This document shows positions 19,859 through 28,394 of a stretch of DNA of 64,000 nt, one piece after another. A model generated the notes under the pieces. It saw nothing but the letters and a program-made list of their open reading frames with translations, did not search any database and was not told where the DNA came from. Position 1 is the stretch's first letter. Each line of letters starts with the position of its first letter. Both the position numbers and the translations under genes were made by a program. The DNA comes from Devosia sp. Root635 (GTDB taxonomy: Bacteria; Pseudomonadota; Alphaproteobacteria; Rhizobiales; Devosiaceae), in contig NZ_LMGZ01000001.1 of the NCBI RefSeq assembly GCF_001427605.1, forward strand, positions 344,424 through 408,423, read 5' to 3'.

Positions 19859-21340
19859 TCACACATCATCCTCATACCATGTCCGGCCGTCGCGTTCGAT
19901 CAATGCGATGGCGCCGGATGGGCCCCAGGTGCCGGCGGTGTAGGCCTGCGGGGGTTCGCTGGCGCGTTCCCAGGCTTCGCGGATCGGGTCGATCCATTTC
20001 CAGGCGGCTTCGAGTTCGTCGCGGCGCATGAACAGGGTCTGGCTGCCGCGGATCACGTCCATCAGCAGGCGCTCATAGGCTTCGGGCGTGCGCTCGGTGA
20101 AGGTGGCGGCGAAGCTCAGGTTCAGCGGCACTTCGCGCAGGCGCATGCCGCCGGGACCCGGATCCTTGATCATCATCATCAGCTTGACGCCCTCGTCGGG
20201 CTGCAGGCGGATGATGAGCTTGTTGGCCTTGGGCGCGCCTTCGGCGTGATCGAAGATGGAGTGCGGGATCGGCTTGAACTGGATGCAAATCTCCGAGACG
20301 CGGCTGGCCATGCGCTTGCCGGTGCGGAAATAGAAGGGCACGCCCGACCAGCGCCAGTTTTCGACTTCCGCCTTGAGGGCGACGAAGGTTTCGGTGCGGC
20401 TGCCCTTTTTCTCGTCGGGCAATTCGTCCTGATAGCCGGCGACCGAGGTGGTTTCGGACTTCACGCCCTTATACTGGCCGCGCACGGTGTTGCGGGCCAC
20501 GTCGCCATTGCTGATCGGCTTGAGCGCGCGCAAAACCTTGAGCTTTTCGTCGCGCAGGGCATTGGCGTCGTCGCTGGCCGGCGGCTCCATGGCCACGAGG
20601 CAGAGGAGCTGCAGCATGTGGTTCTGGATCATGTCGCGCAGGGCGCCGCTCTCGTCGTAATAGCCGCGCGTGCCGGCGCCGACCGATTCCGCCACGGTCA
20701 GCTGGACATGGTCGATATGGGCCGAATTCCAGATCGGCTCGAACAGCGTATTGGCGAAGCGCAGGGCCAGCAGGTTCTGGACGGTCTCTTTGCCGAGATA
20801 ATGGTCGATACGATAGACCTGATCTTCCTTGAATATCTTGGCGACGCCGTCGTTGATTTCGACCGACGAAGCCAGGTCGTGGCCCAGCGGCTTTTCGATG
20901 ACGACGCGGGCATCGCGGCGATAGAGCTTCTTGCTGTGGAGATATTCGGCGATGGGCTCGAACAGGTCGGGCGCCACCGCGAGGTAGAAGGCGCGGATGA
21001 CCTTGGGATCGTCGCGCAGCTTGGCGCCGAGATCGCCGGCCTCGTCGGGCTTGCTGGCGTCGACCGGGACATAGGAGAAAATCTTGATGAAGCGGTCGAT
21101 GACCTTTTCGTCCTGATATTCCTTCTCGACGAACTGGGCGATGGCGTCGCGCGCCGCTTTCTGGAAATCGGCGTCGGAGAGCTTGGATCGCGAGGCGCCG
21201 ATGATGCGGCTATTGTCGTCGAACTGGCCGTCCTTGAAGCGATGATACAGCGCCGGGATCAGCTTGCGCTTGGTCAGGTCGCCCGTGGCGCCGAACACCA
21301 CATAGTCGAAAGGCTGGACGGGAATGATACGGCTGGACAC
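19859..21340 (-). CDS. zwf: Glucose-6-phosphate 1-dehydrogenase
   Basis: A 493-residue NADP-dependent enzyme that oxidises glucose 6-phosphate to the lactone. Visible motifs are the nucleotide loop FGATGDLTKRKL, VVIEKPLGHDL, and the active-site RIDHYLGKETVQN with the catalytic histidine. The start is a GTG at 21340, with AAGGGA upstream and the family-typical VQPFDYVVFGATGD directly after. An upstream open frame extends into the kinase gene and is not native. The stop of the preceding BadF-type kinase gene lies 13 bases upstream. Confidence 0.95.
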   Translation of the reverse strand: MSSRIIPVQPFDYVVFGATGDLTKRKLIPALYHRFKDGQFDDNSRIIGASRSKLSDADFQKAARDAIAQFVEKEYQDEKVIDRFIKIFSYVPVDASKPDEAGDLGAKLRDDPKVIRAFYLAVAPDLFEPIAEYLHSKKLYRRDARVVIEKPLGHDLASSVEINDGVAKIFKEDQVYRIDHYLGKETVQNLLALRFANTLFEPIWNSAHIDHVQLTVAESVGAGTRGYYDESGALRDMIQNHMLQLLCLVAMEPPASDDANALRDEKLKVLRALKPISNGDVARNTVRGQYKGVKSETTSVAGYQDELPDEKKGSRTETFVALKAEVENWRWSGVPFYFRTGKRMASRVSEICIQFKPIPHSIFDHAEGAPKANKLIIRLQPDEGVKLMMMIKDPGPGGMRLREVPLNLSFAATFTERTPEAYERLLMDVIRGSQTLFMRRDELEAAWKWIDPIREAWERASEPPQAYTAGTWGPSGAIALIERDGRTWYEDDV

Positions 21341-21353
21341 TGGGGCAAGTCCC

Positions 21354-22295
21354 TTAGTTTGACGCAAAGTTCTGCTTGGCGAGGATGACGGCCCCATGGA
21401 GGGGCTCGAATTTGGGCAGGGCGACGAAATTGCCGTAGCGCTGCGAGAGAATGGGGTAGAGGCGCTCGCCGAAGCCGCCGACAATGGCCATGACCTGGGC
21501 GCCATGTTTTTTGAACCAGCGGGCATAGGTGTCGATGTATTCGAGCTCGATATCGAGCATCTTGCGGGCAACCGGGTCGCCTTTTTCGAGATAATCGATG
21601 AAAAGCGGCATCAGCTTGCCGAATTCGGCCGGGGCGCGGCCGATGAGGGCATCGTCGCATCCCTCGCTGCCATCGCTGCTGGTGATCCTGAGGTCGAGCG
21701 CCGTGGCGAAAGCCCAGGCCATGACGGCCTGATTGTCGCCGCCGAGCCGGGCGATTACTGCCTTGGTCAGCGGCGAGGCCTCGACCAGGCCATCTTCAGC
21801 CTCGACCGAATAGCGCATCAGCTCGCGGCCGAGAATGGCGCCGCTCATCTGGTCGCCGGTGGGAAAGCCCCAGCCGCCGGCCTGGTGGCGCTTGCCATCG
21901 ACGATGGACATGGCGGCCGATCCGGTGCCGACGATGATGACCCCGCCCTCTTCGCCGCCAAGGGCGCCAGCATGGGCAATATCGATATCGTCATAGACCT
22001 TCACCCCGGCGAAGGGCCAGGGACGGGCGGCGAATTCGGCGCGGGCAGAATCCATGCGGCCGCCGGCCATGCCGAAGCAGGCATAGGTATTGGCGGTTTC
22101 GGCATAATCGAGGCCGGCCGCCCTGAACACGTCGCGGGTGCCGTCGCTGATGGCCTTGAAGGCAGGCTCGCCATCGTCGATCTGCAGGTTGGAGCGGCCG
22201 TTCCTGACTTCGGCCAGCGTCTTCAGATTCTCGTCGGCCAGACGCACGCGGCAATTGGTACCGCCACCATCAACGCCAAGGTAGTATCTGGTCAC
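21354..22295 (-). CDS. BadF/BadG/BcrA/BcrD-type ATPase, N-acetylglucosamine/glucosamine kinase-like
   Basis: A 313-residue sugar-kinase-fold protein. The phosphate-1 loop is YLGVDGGGTNCRVRL at residues 4-18, VIIVGTGSAAM gives the second phosphate loop, and AGGWGFPTGDQMSG is typical of the N-acetylglucosamine kinase branch. The start is a GTG at 22295 with GGAG upstream. It lies 13 bases before zwf, so it is probably the first gene of the zwf-pgl-edd transcript. That position suggests a role in feeding hexose phosphate into the pathway; the actual substrate is not known from sequence. Confidence 0.8.
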   Translation of the reverse strand: MTRYYLGVDGGGTNCRVRLADENLKTLAEVRNGRSNLQIDDGEPAFKAISDGTRDVFRAAGLDYAETANTYACFGMAGGRMDSARAEFAARPWPFAGVKVYDDIDIAHAGALGGEEGGVIIVGTGSAAMSIVDGKRHQAGGWGFPTGDQMSGAILGRELMRYSVEAEDGLVEASPLTKAVIARLGGDNQAVMAWAFATALDLRITSSDGSEGCDDALIGRAPAEFGKLMPLFIDYLEKGDPVARKMLDIELEYIDTYARWFKKHGAQVMAIVGGFGERLYPILSQRYGNFVALPKFEPLHGAVILAKQNFASN

Positions 22296-22508
22296 GCCAG
22301 GGTGCTCCGAACTTTGGGGGATTCTAGGGTCTGGTTTCGGCGCGGACCATAATGCGAAAGATGCTAAGACGAAAGTAGAATAAGGCACAAAAAGCAGCCG
22401 CCAGGGACGCTGCAGGCATGGCCTGCCGCCATGGATGGCGCAACCCGTTCGGCGCTCGCGCTTTTTGCTGTTATGACCGCAGCGGCGGACGGTTACGGAG
22501 AGGTGCAA

Positions 22509-23054
22509 ATGACTGGACATGTGCTGGTGCTGGGCGGGGCGCGCTCGGGCAAGACGGCCTTTGCCGAGCAGTTGGCCATTCGCAGCGGCAGCAGGCCCGC
22601 CTATATGGCGACGGCCCAGGCGCTGGACGCCGAAATGCGCGACCGGGTGGCCAGCCACCGCGCCGGGCGGGCCGCACGCTTCACCACGATCGAGGAACCG
22701 CTGGCGCTATCGGATGCGCTGGTGGCGGCGGCGAAAAAGCACGATGTGATCCTGGTGGATTGCCTGACGCTGTGGATCACCAATCTGCTGGTGGCCAACG
22801 AGGACGTGGCCAAGGCGGTGAGCGAACTGGGGGCGACGCTGGTGCAGCTCAAGGCGGCCAGGGTGATCCTGGTGAGCAATGAGGTGGGGCTGGGCATCGT
22901 GCCCGATAATGCCATGGCGCGGACGTTTCGCGACCTGGCGGGATCGGCGCATCAGCGGCTGGCCGAGATTTGCGACGAGGTGCATTTCATCGTGGCCGGG
23001 CTGCCGATGACGCTGAAGAGCGCGGCGGGGCGGGGGCGAGTGTATGAGGCTTGA
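22509..23054 (+). CDS. cobU: Bifunctional adenosylcobinamide kinase / guanylyltransferase
   Basis: A 181-residue enzyme (CobU, also CobP in Pseudomonas nomenclature) that phosphorylates adenosylcobinamide and transfers GMP to it late in cobalamin assembly. The P-loop GGARSGKTAFAEQLA is at 9-23, followed by VDCLTLWITNLL and the SNEVGLGIVPDN segment characteristic of the family. The ATG at 22509 follows GGAGAGG. It runs opposite to the other cobalamin genes next to it and ends at a class A repeat. Confidence 0.94.
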   Translation: MTGHVLVLGGARSGKTAFAEQLAIRSGSRPAYMATAQALDAEMRDRVASHRAGRAARFTTIEEPLALSDALVAAAKKHDVILVDCLTLWITNLLVANEDVAKAVSELGATLVQLKAARVILVSNEVGLGIVPDNAMARTFRDLAGSAHQRLAEICDEVHFIVAGLPMTLKSAAGRGRVYEA

Positions 23055-23061
23055 GGGGTGG

Positions 23062-23191
23062 GGCACGCCCTCGTGGTTCGAGGCGCTGAAGAAGCGCACC
23101 TCACCATGAGGGCTACTTTTAGCCCGGTGTTCCAGTAGCCTCATGGTGAGGTGCGAGCCCTTCGCGAGCCTCGAACCACGAGGGCGTGGCA
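23062..23191. repeat. Class A inverted repeat between cobU and cbiB stops
   Basis: A full copy with slightly decayed ends (GGCACGCCCTCGTGG to CCACGAGGGCGTGGC). It starts 7 bases after the cobU stop and ends 11 bases before the cbiB stop, so it is again at a convergent junction. Confidence 0.9.
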
Positions 23192-23202
23192 AGGCCCCGC
23201 GC

Positions 23203-24162
23203 CTAAGCCACCCAGACCAATAGCGCCACTACCACACTCAGCCCCAGCAGCACATTGAGCGTGCTGCGATAGAGCACCAGTGCGCGCAGGATGTCGCTGC
23301 CGACCAGAGCCGATTTACCGTCGCCGAAGCTGGGGAGGTCGACCAGTTCGCCATCGTAGCTGCGCGGGCCACCCAGCTTGAAGCCGAGGGCGCCGGCGAA
23401 GGCGGCTTCGGGCCAGCCGGCATTGGGGGATTCGTGCTTGGAAGCATCACGGCGGGCGGCGGCCCAGGCCTTGCTGGGGCTGGCATGGGGCGTGATGAAG
23501 CAGGCGGCGATAACGAGAATGGCGGTAAGGCGGGCGGGGAGCCAGTTGACGAGATCATCGAGCTTGGCGGCGGCCCAGCCATAGTCTCGATAGCGCTCGT
23601 TCATGTGGCCGATCATGGAATCGGCGGTGTTGATGGCCTTGTAGAGGGCGATGCCGGGCAGGCCGAAAACGACCAGCCAGAACCAGGGGGCGACGACACC
23701 GTCGGAGGTGCTTTCAGCCAGGGTTTCGATGGCGGCGCGGGCGGCGCCGGCCTCATCGAGCGCCTGCGGGTCGCGGCCGACAATGTGGCTGACGGATTCG
23801 CGGCCGGCTTCGAGCGAGGTGCGCAGGGCGGTGGCAACGGCTTCGACGGCGCGGCCGAGTTCCTTTTGCGCGAGGAAGGGCGTGGCGACGAGGATTTCGA
23901 GCACCCAGCCGAAGGGGAGGCTGCGCAGGAGCTGCTGGACCATGAGCGCAACGACAAGCGTGACCAACAGCAGCAGGCCGAGCGTGAAAATGCCGGCATC
24001 GCGGCGTTGGCTGGGCGTGCGCTCGCGCTTGTCGACGCCTTTTTCCATGAAGGTGATGAAACGGCCGATCCAGATGACGGGATGGCCGATGGCGTCAGTG
24101 AGGCGGGGCGGATAGCCGAGCCAGCGCTCCAGCAGCAGCGCGAGGGGGGGAATGAAGGACAT
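23203..24162 (-). CDS. cbiB: Adenosylcobinamide-phosphate synthase
   Basis: A 319-residue membrane protein (CbiB/CobD) that attaches aminopropanol phosphate to cobyric acid. Family segments include ERWLGYPPRLTDAIGHPVIW, the central ETLAESTSDGVVAPWFW, and NTADSMIGHMNERY. Four or more hydrophobic segments are visible. The ATG at 24162 is preceded by GAGGGGG seven bases away, and that G-rich site is the outer end of the class D repeat. It follows cobQ on the same strand. Confidence 0.94.
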   Translation of the reverse strand: MSFIPPLALLLERWLGYPPRLTDAIGHPVIWIGRFITFMEKGVDKRERTPSQRRDAGIFTLGLLLLVTLVVALMVQQLLRSLPFGWVLEILVATPFLAQKELGRAVEAVATALRTSLEAGRESVSHIVGRDPQALDEAGAARAAIETLAESTSDGVVAPWFWLVVFGLPGIALYKAINTADSMIGHMNERYRDYGWAAAKLDDLVNWLPARLTAILVIAACFITPHASPSKAWAAARRDASKHESPNAGWPEAAFAGALGFKLGGPRSYDGELVDLPSFGDGKSALVGSDILRALVLYRSTLNVLLGLSVVVALLVWVA

Positions 24163-24169
24163 CAGAATA

Positions 24170-24298
24170 CCCCCTCATCCGCCCTTCGGGCACCTTCTCC
24201 CACCAGGGGAGAAGGGGACGGAACCGAGACATCGCAGTCGGAACCCTTCTCCCCTCGTGGGAGAAGGTGGCTCGGCGCAGCCGAGACGGATGAGGGGG
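24170..24298. repeat. Class D repeat with perfect 12-bp terminal inverted repeats
   Basis: A 129-bp element between cobQ and cbiB. It begins CCCCCTCATCCG (24170-24181) and ends with the exact complement CGGATGAGGGGG (24287-24298). Inside are two hairpins, CTTCTCCCACCAGGGGAGAAG and CTTCTCCCCTCGTGGGAGAAG. The ends and size resemble a miniature mobile element. Its left end supplies the G-rich ribosome-binding site of cbiB. Confidence 0.9.
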
Positions 24299-24310
24299 CA
24301 GCAGCCACTT

Positions 24311-25774
24311 TCACCATTGAACGTCCTCCGCCAACGCCAGCAGGGCTTCGATATCGAGATGCTTTTCGAGGTGGGCGGCCAGATCGTCAAGGGCCTGCTC
24401 GACGCCCGCTTCATAGGCGAGGTCGGGGCTGGCGGCGTTGCCGAGGACAGCGCGGCGGAACGGATCGGCGGCGAAGAGGCCGTGCAGGTAGGTGCCGGCG
24501 ACGCGGCCATCCGGGCTCACGGCGCCTTCGTTTTCACCAGCGACATGAGCAAAGGGGCGGTTGCGGTCGGGGCCCGAGGTGGCGCCCATATGCATGTGAT
24601 AGCCGCTGATGGCGGCGCCGGAGGCGGCGTGAACGGCCTGTTCGACGCGGAGTTGCTTGACCGGGGTAAGCGTGGTTTCGACGTCGAGCAGGCCGAGGCC
24701 GGGACTGCTGCCGGGGGGGCCCTCGACGCCATCGGGATCGGCGATGGTGCGGCCGAGCATCTGGTAGCCGCCGCAGATGCCGAGGATTTGGCCACCGGCG
24801 CGGTGGTGGGCGGCAACGTCGACATCCCAGCCGTTGTGGCGGAGGGCGGCGAGATCGCTGCGCGTCGCCTTGGAGCCGGGCAGGATGATCAGATCGGCGT
24901 TGCGGGGCAGCGGCTGGCCAGGCTCGACGAGGATGAGACTGACGCCAGGCTCGGCGCGCAGGGGATCTAGATCATCGAAATTGGCGATGCGCGGCAGGCG
25001 AGGCACGGCGATGGTGAAGGCCCCTGCCCGGCTGGATGAATAGGATTCCAGCGCGAGGACGTCTTCGGCGGGGAGTTTTGTGGCGTCGGTGAACCAGGGG
25101 ACGGGGCCGAAGCAGGGGACGCCGGTGCGCTGCGCGATGAAACGAACGCCGTCGGCGAAGAGGGCGGGATCGCCCTGGAACTTGTTGACCAGGGTGCCGC
25201 GAACCAGCGCCGCATCGGCGGGATCGATGACGGCGAAGGTGCCGACCAGCGAGGCGATGACGCCGCCGCGGTGGATGTCGCCGACGAGAACCACCGGCAC
25301 ATTGGCGGCCTGGGCGAAGCCGAAATTGGCGAGATCGTTGGCGCGCAGATTGACCTCGGAGGCGCTGCCGGCGCCCTCGACGACAACCACATCCAAATCA
25401 CGGGCAAGCTCCGAGAAAGCGGCAAGAATTTCGGGCATCAGCTTGCCCCTTTCCTGCCAGTATGCCCGCGCCGACATGGAGGCGCGGCGCTGGCCACGCA
25501 CCACGACCTGCGAGCCGGTTTCCTGCTCGGGCTTGAGCAGCACCGGGTTCATGGCCGTGACGGGGTCGCGGCGGGCGGCGCGGGCCTGCAGGGCCTGGGC
25601 GCGGCCGATTTCGCCTCCATCCGCGGTGACGGCGGCGTTGTTGGACATGTTCTGCGGCTTGAAGGGGGCGACGCGGAGGCCGCGATTGACCAGCGCGCGG
25701 CAGAGGCCGGCGACGAGGAGGGATTTGCCGACATCGGAGCCGGTGCCCATGAACATCAGGGATTTAGCTGGCAT
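24311..25774 (-). CDS. cobQ: Cobyric acid synthase
   Basis: A 487-residue glutamine amidotransferase that amidates four side chains of adenosylcobyrinic acid a,c-diamide. The N-terminal ATP domain has [11 protein letters not shown] (8-18) and [10 protein letters not shown]. The class I glutaminase domain has the nucleophile in GICGGYQML (Cys334) and a histidine in TYLHGLF. The ATG at 25774 is preceded by GAGGGGG, contributed by the adjacent repeat. It lies between cobB and cbiB on the same strand. Confidence 0.95.
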   Translation of the reverse strand: MPAKSLMFMGTGSDVGKSLLVAGLCRALVNRGLRVAPFKPQNMSNNAAVTADGGEIGRAQALQARAARRDPVTAMNPVLLKPEQETGSQVVVRGQRRASMSARAYWQERGKLMPEILAAFSELARDLDVVVVEGAGSASEVNLRANDLANFGFAQAANVPVVLVGDIHRGGVIASLVGTFAVIDPADAALVRGTLVNKFQGDPALFADGVRFIAQRTGVPCFGPVPWFTDATKLPAEDVLALESYSSSRAGAFTIAVPRLPRIANFDDLDPLRAEPGVSLILVEPGQPLPRNADLIILPGSKATRSDLAALRHNGWDVDVAAHHRAGGQILGICGGYQMLGRTIADPDGVEGPPGSSPGLGLLDVETTLTPVKQLRVEQAVHAASGAAISGYHMHMGATSGPDRNRPFAHVAGENEGAVSPDGRVAGTYLHGLFAADPFRRAVLGNAASPDLAYEAGVEQALDDLAAHLEKHLDIEALLALAEDVQW

Positions 25775-25779
25775 CGGTC

Positions 25780-25830
25780 CCCCTCATCCGCCCCTTCGGG
25801 GCACCTTCTCCCACAAGGGGAGAAGGGAAG
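25780..25830. repeat. Short class D repeat upstream of cobQ
   Basis: A 51-base element reading CCCCCTCATCCGCCCCTTCGG, then a CTTCTCCCACAAGGGGAGAAG hairpin. It resembles the left half of the 24170-24298 element and lies 6 bases before the cobQ start, where it forms the ribosome-binding site. Confidence 0.85.
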
Positions 25831-25842
25831 AAAGAGGCAGCA

Positions 25843-27132
25843 TCAAGCCGCATCCACGACATGGGCGTAAGACCCCATGACGCGGTTGATAGCGGCGCCC
25901 ATGGGGGGCAAGGGATCGCCGCGGGCGTCGGTGGCGGCGAAGAGGGGCGGCAGGCGGGATTGGCGGGCCGAGGAATAGTGGAATTCGTGGCCGTTGAGAG
26001 CGCGGGGCCAGGGGAGCGGGCCGGACTGGGTGAGGCGGCGATAGCCGAGGATGCGTTTGGGCCGATCGATGCGCGTGGTGACGGGCAGCAGGCCGGCCAT
26101 GGGGTGGCCCTGCCCCGACTTGTCAACGAGGGTTTCGCCGAGAACCATGAAGCCACCGCATTCGCCATAGAGCAGCGCGCCCCGGTCGCGGGCGGCGATG
26201 AGGCCGGCTTTGAAACGTGCCGCATTGGCGAGAGTGTCCGCATGGAGTTCGGGATAACCGCCGGGGAGGTAGATGGCGTCGGCAGCGGCTGATGGGGCTT
26301 CGTTGGCCAGGGGCGAGAAGAAGCTGAGGGTGGCGCCCATGGCGCGCCAGCCGTCGACAATATGCGGGTAAAGGAAGGCGAAGGCGTCGTCGCGGGCCAC
26401 GGCAATGTGTTGGCCGAGGGGCGGCAGCGGCGCGGGGGCCGTGTCGGCAGCGGCGATGGGGGTGGCGAGCGCGGTGAGGCGGGGGAGATCGATGTAGTTG
26501 CTGACGGCTTCGGCGGCGGCGGCGAGGAAGGTGTCGAAGGCGGCGACTTCGCCGGGCAGGACGAGGCCGAGATGGCGTTCGGGGATGGCCAAAGCCGCAT
26601 CGCGGGGGATGGCGCCGAGGCAGGGAATGCCGGTCGCGGTGAGGGCGTCGAGCAGCATGCGCTCGTGCTTCATGGAGGCGACGCGATTGAGCACGGTGGC
26701 GGCAATGCGGACGCCGGGGCGCCAATTGGCGAAGCCGGCGACGAGGGGGGCGACAGACTGGCTCTGGCGCTCGGCATCGACGACAAGGATGACGGGGAGC
26801 TCGAGCAGTTCGGCGAGATCGGCGGTGGAGCCGGTATGGTCGGCGGCGCCATCGAAGAGGCCCATGACGCCTTCGACCAGCAGCAGATCGGCGCCGGTGG
26901 ATTGGGTGGCGGCGAGGGATTTGAGGCGGGCGGCGGACATGGACCAGGGGTCGAGATTGACCGCCTCGCGCAGGGCGGCGCGGGCGAGGAAGGCGGGGTC
27001 GATATAGTCGGGGCCGGTCTTGGCGGGGGCGACGACGCGGCCGCTGCGACGCAGGGCGGCGAGCAGGCCGAGGGTGATGGTGGTCTTGCCGGAGCCGGAG
27101 CGGGGGGCGGCGATGATGAGGCCGGATGTCAT
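25843..27132 (-). CDS. cobB: Cobyrinate / hydrogenobyrinate a,c-diamide synthase
   Basis: A 429-residue glutamine amidotransferase that amidates the a and c side chains before cobalt insertion in the aerobic pathway. The P-loop is APRSGSGKTTITLGLLAAL at about 9-27. KTGPDYIDPAFLARA follows, and the glutaminase nucleophile is in GECGGFMVLGE. The C-terminal GHEFHYS carries the catalytic histidine. It is in the cobA-cobB-cobQ-cbiB series on the minus strand, although palindromic repeats separate each pair. Confidence 0.95.
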   Translation of the reverse strand: MTSGLIIAAPRSGSGKTTITLGLLAALRRSGRVVAPAKTGPDYIDPAFLARAALREAVNLDPWSMSAARLKSLAATQSTGADLLLVEGVMGLFDGAADHTGSTADLAELLELPVILVVDAERQSQSVAPLVAGFANWRPGVRIAATVLNRVASMKHERMLLDALTATGIPCLGAIPRDAALAIPERHLGLVLPGEVAAFDTFLAAAAEAVSNYIDLPRLTALATPIAAADTAPAPLPPLGQHIAVARDDAFAFLYPHIVDGWRAMGATLSFFSPLANEAPSAAADAIYLPGGYPELHADTLANAARFKAGLIAARDRGALLYGECGGFMVLGETLVDKSGQGHPMAGLLPVTTRIDRPKRILGYRRLTQSGPLPWPRALNGHEFHYSSARQSRLPPLFAATDARGDPLPPMGAAINRVMGSYAHVVDAA

Positions 27133-27157
27133 GGGTGGGCGCCGATTCTGGCAGTCG

Positions 27158-27292
27158 ACCTTCCCTCCCCCAGGGGAGGGATCGAGGGTGGGGGTCCTTC
27201 AGTGATCCACAAGGCGACCCCCTCCCCAGCTTTGCTACGGCCCTTCGGGCCTAGCGGCGCAACCCTCCCCCTAAGGGGGAGGGTGGGCAGAT
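27158..27292. repeat. Class B palindromic repeat between cobA and cobB
   Basis: Two outer hairpins (CCCTCCCCCAGGGGAGGG and CCCTCCCCCTAAGGGGGAGGG) flank a central GCTACGGCCCTTCGGGCC hairpin. The layout matches the element at 28188-28333 closely. Confidence 0.85.
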
Positions 27293-27306
27293 TGTGAGAT
27301 CTTTGC

Positions 27307-28116
27307 TCAGCCAAAGACATGCCTCCGGGCTTCATCGACATACCAATCGAGGCTCTGCCGGTAAGCGCTGACGGGGCCGAGGACGACGATGGCGGGCGTG
27401 GGCACATCGGCGAGGGTGTGGGCATCAGCGAGAGTGGTTTCGATGATGGACTGGGCGGGCGTTGCGGCGTGGGAGACCACGGCGAGGCGGTCGGTGGCGG
27501 GGCGGCCGGCGGCGAGGAGCTTTTGCGCGATGGAGGCGAGGTGTTTTACCGCCATGAACATGACGATGACAGGGGCGGCGTTGGCGACGGCGGCCCAATC
27601 GACGGAATGGGGGACCGCGCCGGTTTCGTCGTGGCCGGTGAGGAAGATCACGGCGTGGTTGGTGTCGCGGTGGGTGATCGGGATGCCGGCATAGGCGGGA
27701 CCGGCGAGGCCGGCGGAAATGCCGGGGACGATGCGGAAGGGGATGCCGGCGCGGGCCAAGGCCCCGGCCTCTTCACCGCCGCGGCCGAACATGAAGGGGT
27801 CGCCGCCCTTGAGGCGGAGGACGCGCTTGCCGGAACGGGCGAGGTCGATCAGTTGCAGGGTGATGTCGGCCTGCTTGGGCGAGGGCTTGCCGCCGCGCTT
27901 GCCGGCGAAGATTTTCTCGGTGTGCTTGGGGGCCATGGCGAGGAGGTCGGGCGAGACGAGGGCGTCATGCACGATGATGTCGGCCTGGCCGAGGGCGTGG
28001 TAGGCGAGCAGCGAGACGAGGCCGGGGCCGCCGGGGCCGGCGCCGACGAGCCAGACCGAGCCGGGCTGCAGCGGGGGGAAATCGGCGTGGTCGAGGGCGG
28101 CGAAATGGCCAGGCAT
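27307..28116 (-). CDS. cobA: Uroporphyrinogen-III C-methyltransferase
   Basis: A 269-residue SUMT that methylates uroporphyrinogen III at C2 and C7 to precorrin-2, the branch point into cobalamin. Visible motifs are VGAGPGGPGLVSLLA, LKGGDPFMFGRGGEE and VPGISAGLAGPAYAGIPITH. It lacks the CysG oxidase/ferrochelatase half, so it is the single-function form. The ATG at 28116 follows AGGAGC; the longer open frame upstream comes from repeat DNA. It is divergent from cobK. Confidence 0.95.
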   Translation of the reverse strand: MPGHFAALDHADFPPLQPGSVWLVGAGPGGPGLVSLLAYHALGQADIIVHDALVSPDLLAMAPKHTEKIFAGKRGGKPSPKQADITLQLIDLARSGKRVLRLKGGDPFMFGRGGEEAGALARAGIPFRIVPGISAGLAGPAYAGIPITHRDTNHAVIFLTGHDETGAVPHSVDWAAVANAAPVIVMFMAVKHLASIAQKLLAAGRPATDRLAVVSHAATPAQSIIETTLADAHTLADVPTPAIVVLGPVSAYRQSLDWYVDEARRHVFG

Positions 28117-28187
28117 TAGCGATGTGCTCCTGGGACTACGTCGGTGGGTTCGCGTGCGTGGCGATGAACACGGAGGCCGGAGCTGGC

Positions 28188-28333
28188 GCCTCCCTCCCCC
28201 TTGAGGGGAGGGATTGAGGGAGGGGGTCCGTCGGTGGGCCACAAAGCGACCCCCTCCCCAGCTCTGCTACGGCCCCTTGGGCCGAGCGGCGCTACCCTCC
28301 CCTCAAGGGGGAGGGTGGGAAGGAGCCGATAGT
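28188..28333. repeat. Class B palindromic repeat between divergent cobA and cobK
   Basis: The outer hairpins are CCCTCCCCCTTGAGGGGAGGG and CCCTCCCCTCAAGGGGGAGGG, with a central GCTACGGCCCCTTGGGCCG hairpin. It finishes in GAGCCGAT (28323-28330). It fills the shared upstream region of two divergent cobalamin genes, so their promoters must lie at or inside its edges. Confidence 0.85.
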
Positions 28334-28394
28334 AGTGCCCTTGTAGGCCCCGGTCCGAATGGGCACATTGGAGGAAAGGAGCACCGGCAAAGCC

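Noticed and set aside
19694..21388. Open frame of 564 codons opposite zwf
   Set aside because: Antisense shadow of a well-supported enzyme gene; no domain and repeat-derived first codons.
22296..22508. Possible second cobalamin riboswitch before cobU
   Set aside because: None of the conserved aptamer blocks seen at 39188-39345 is present here.
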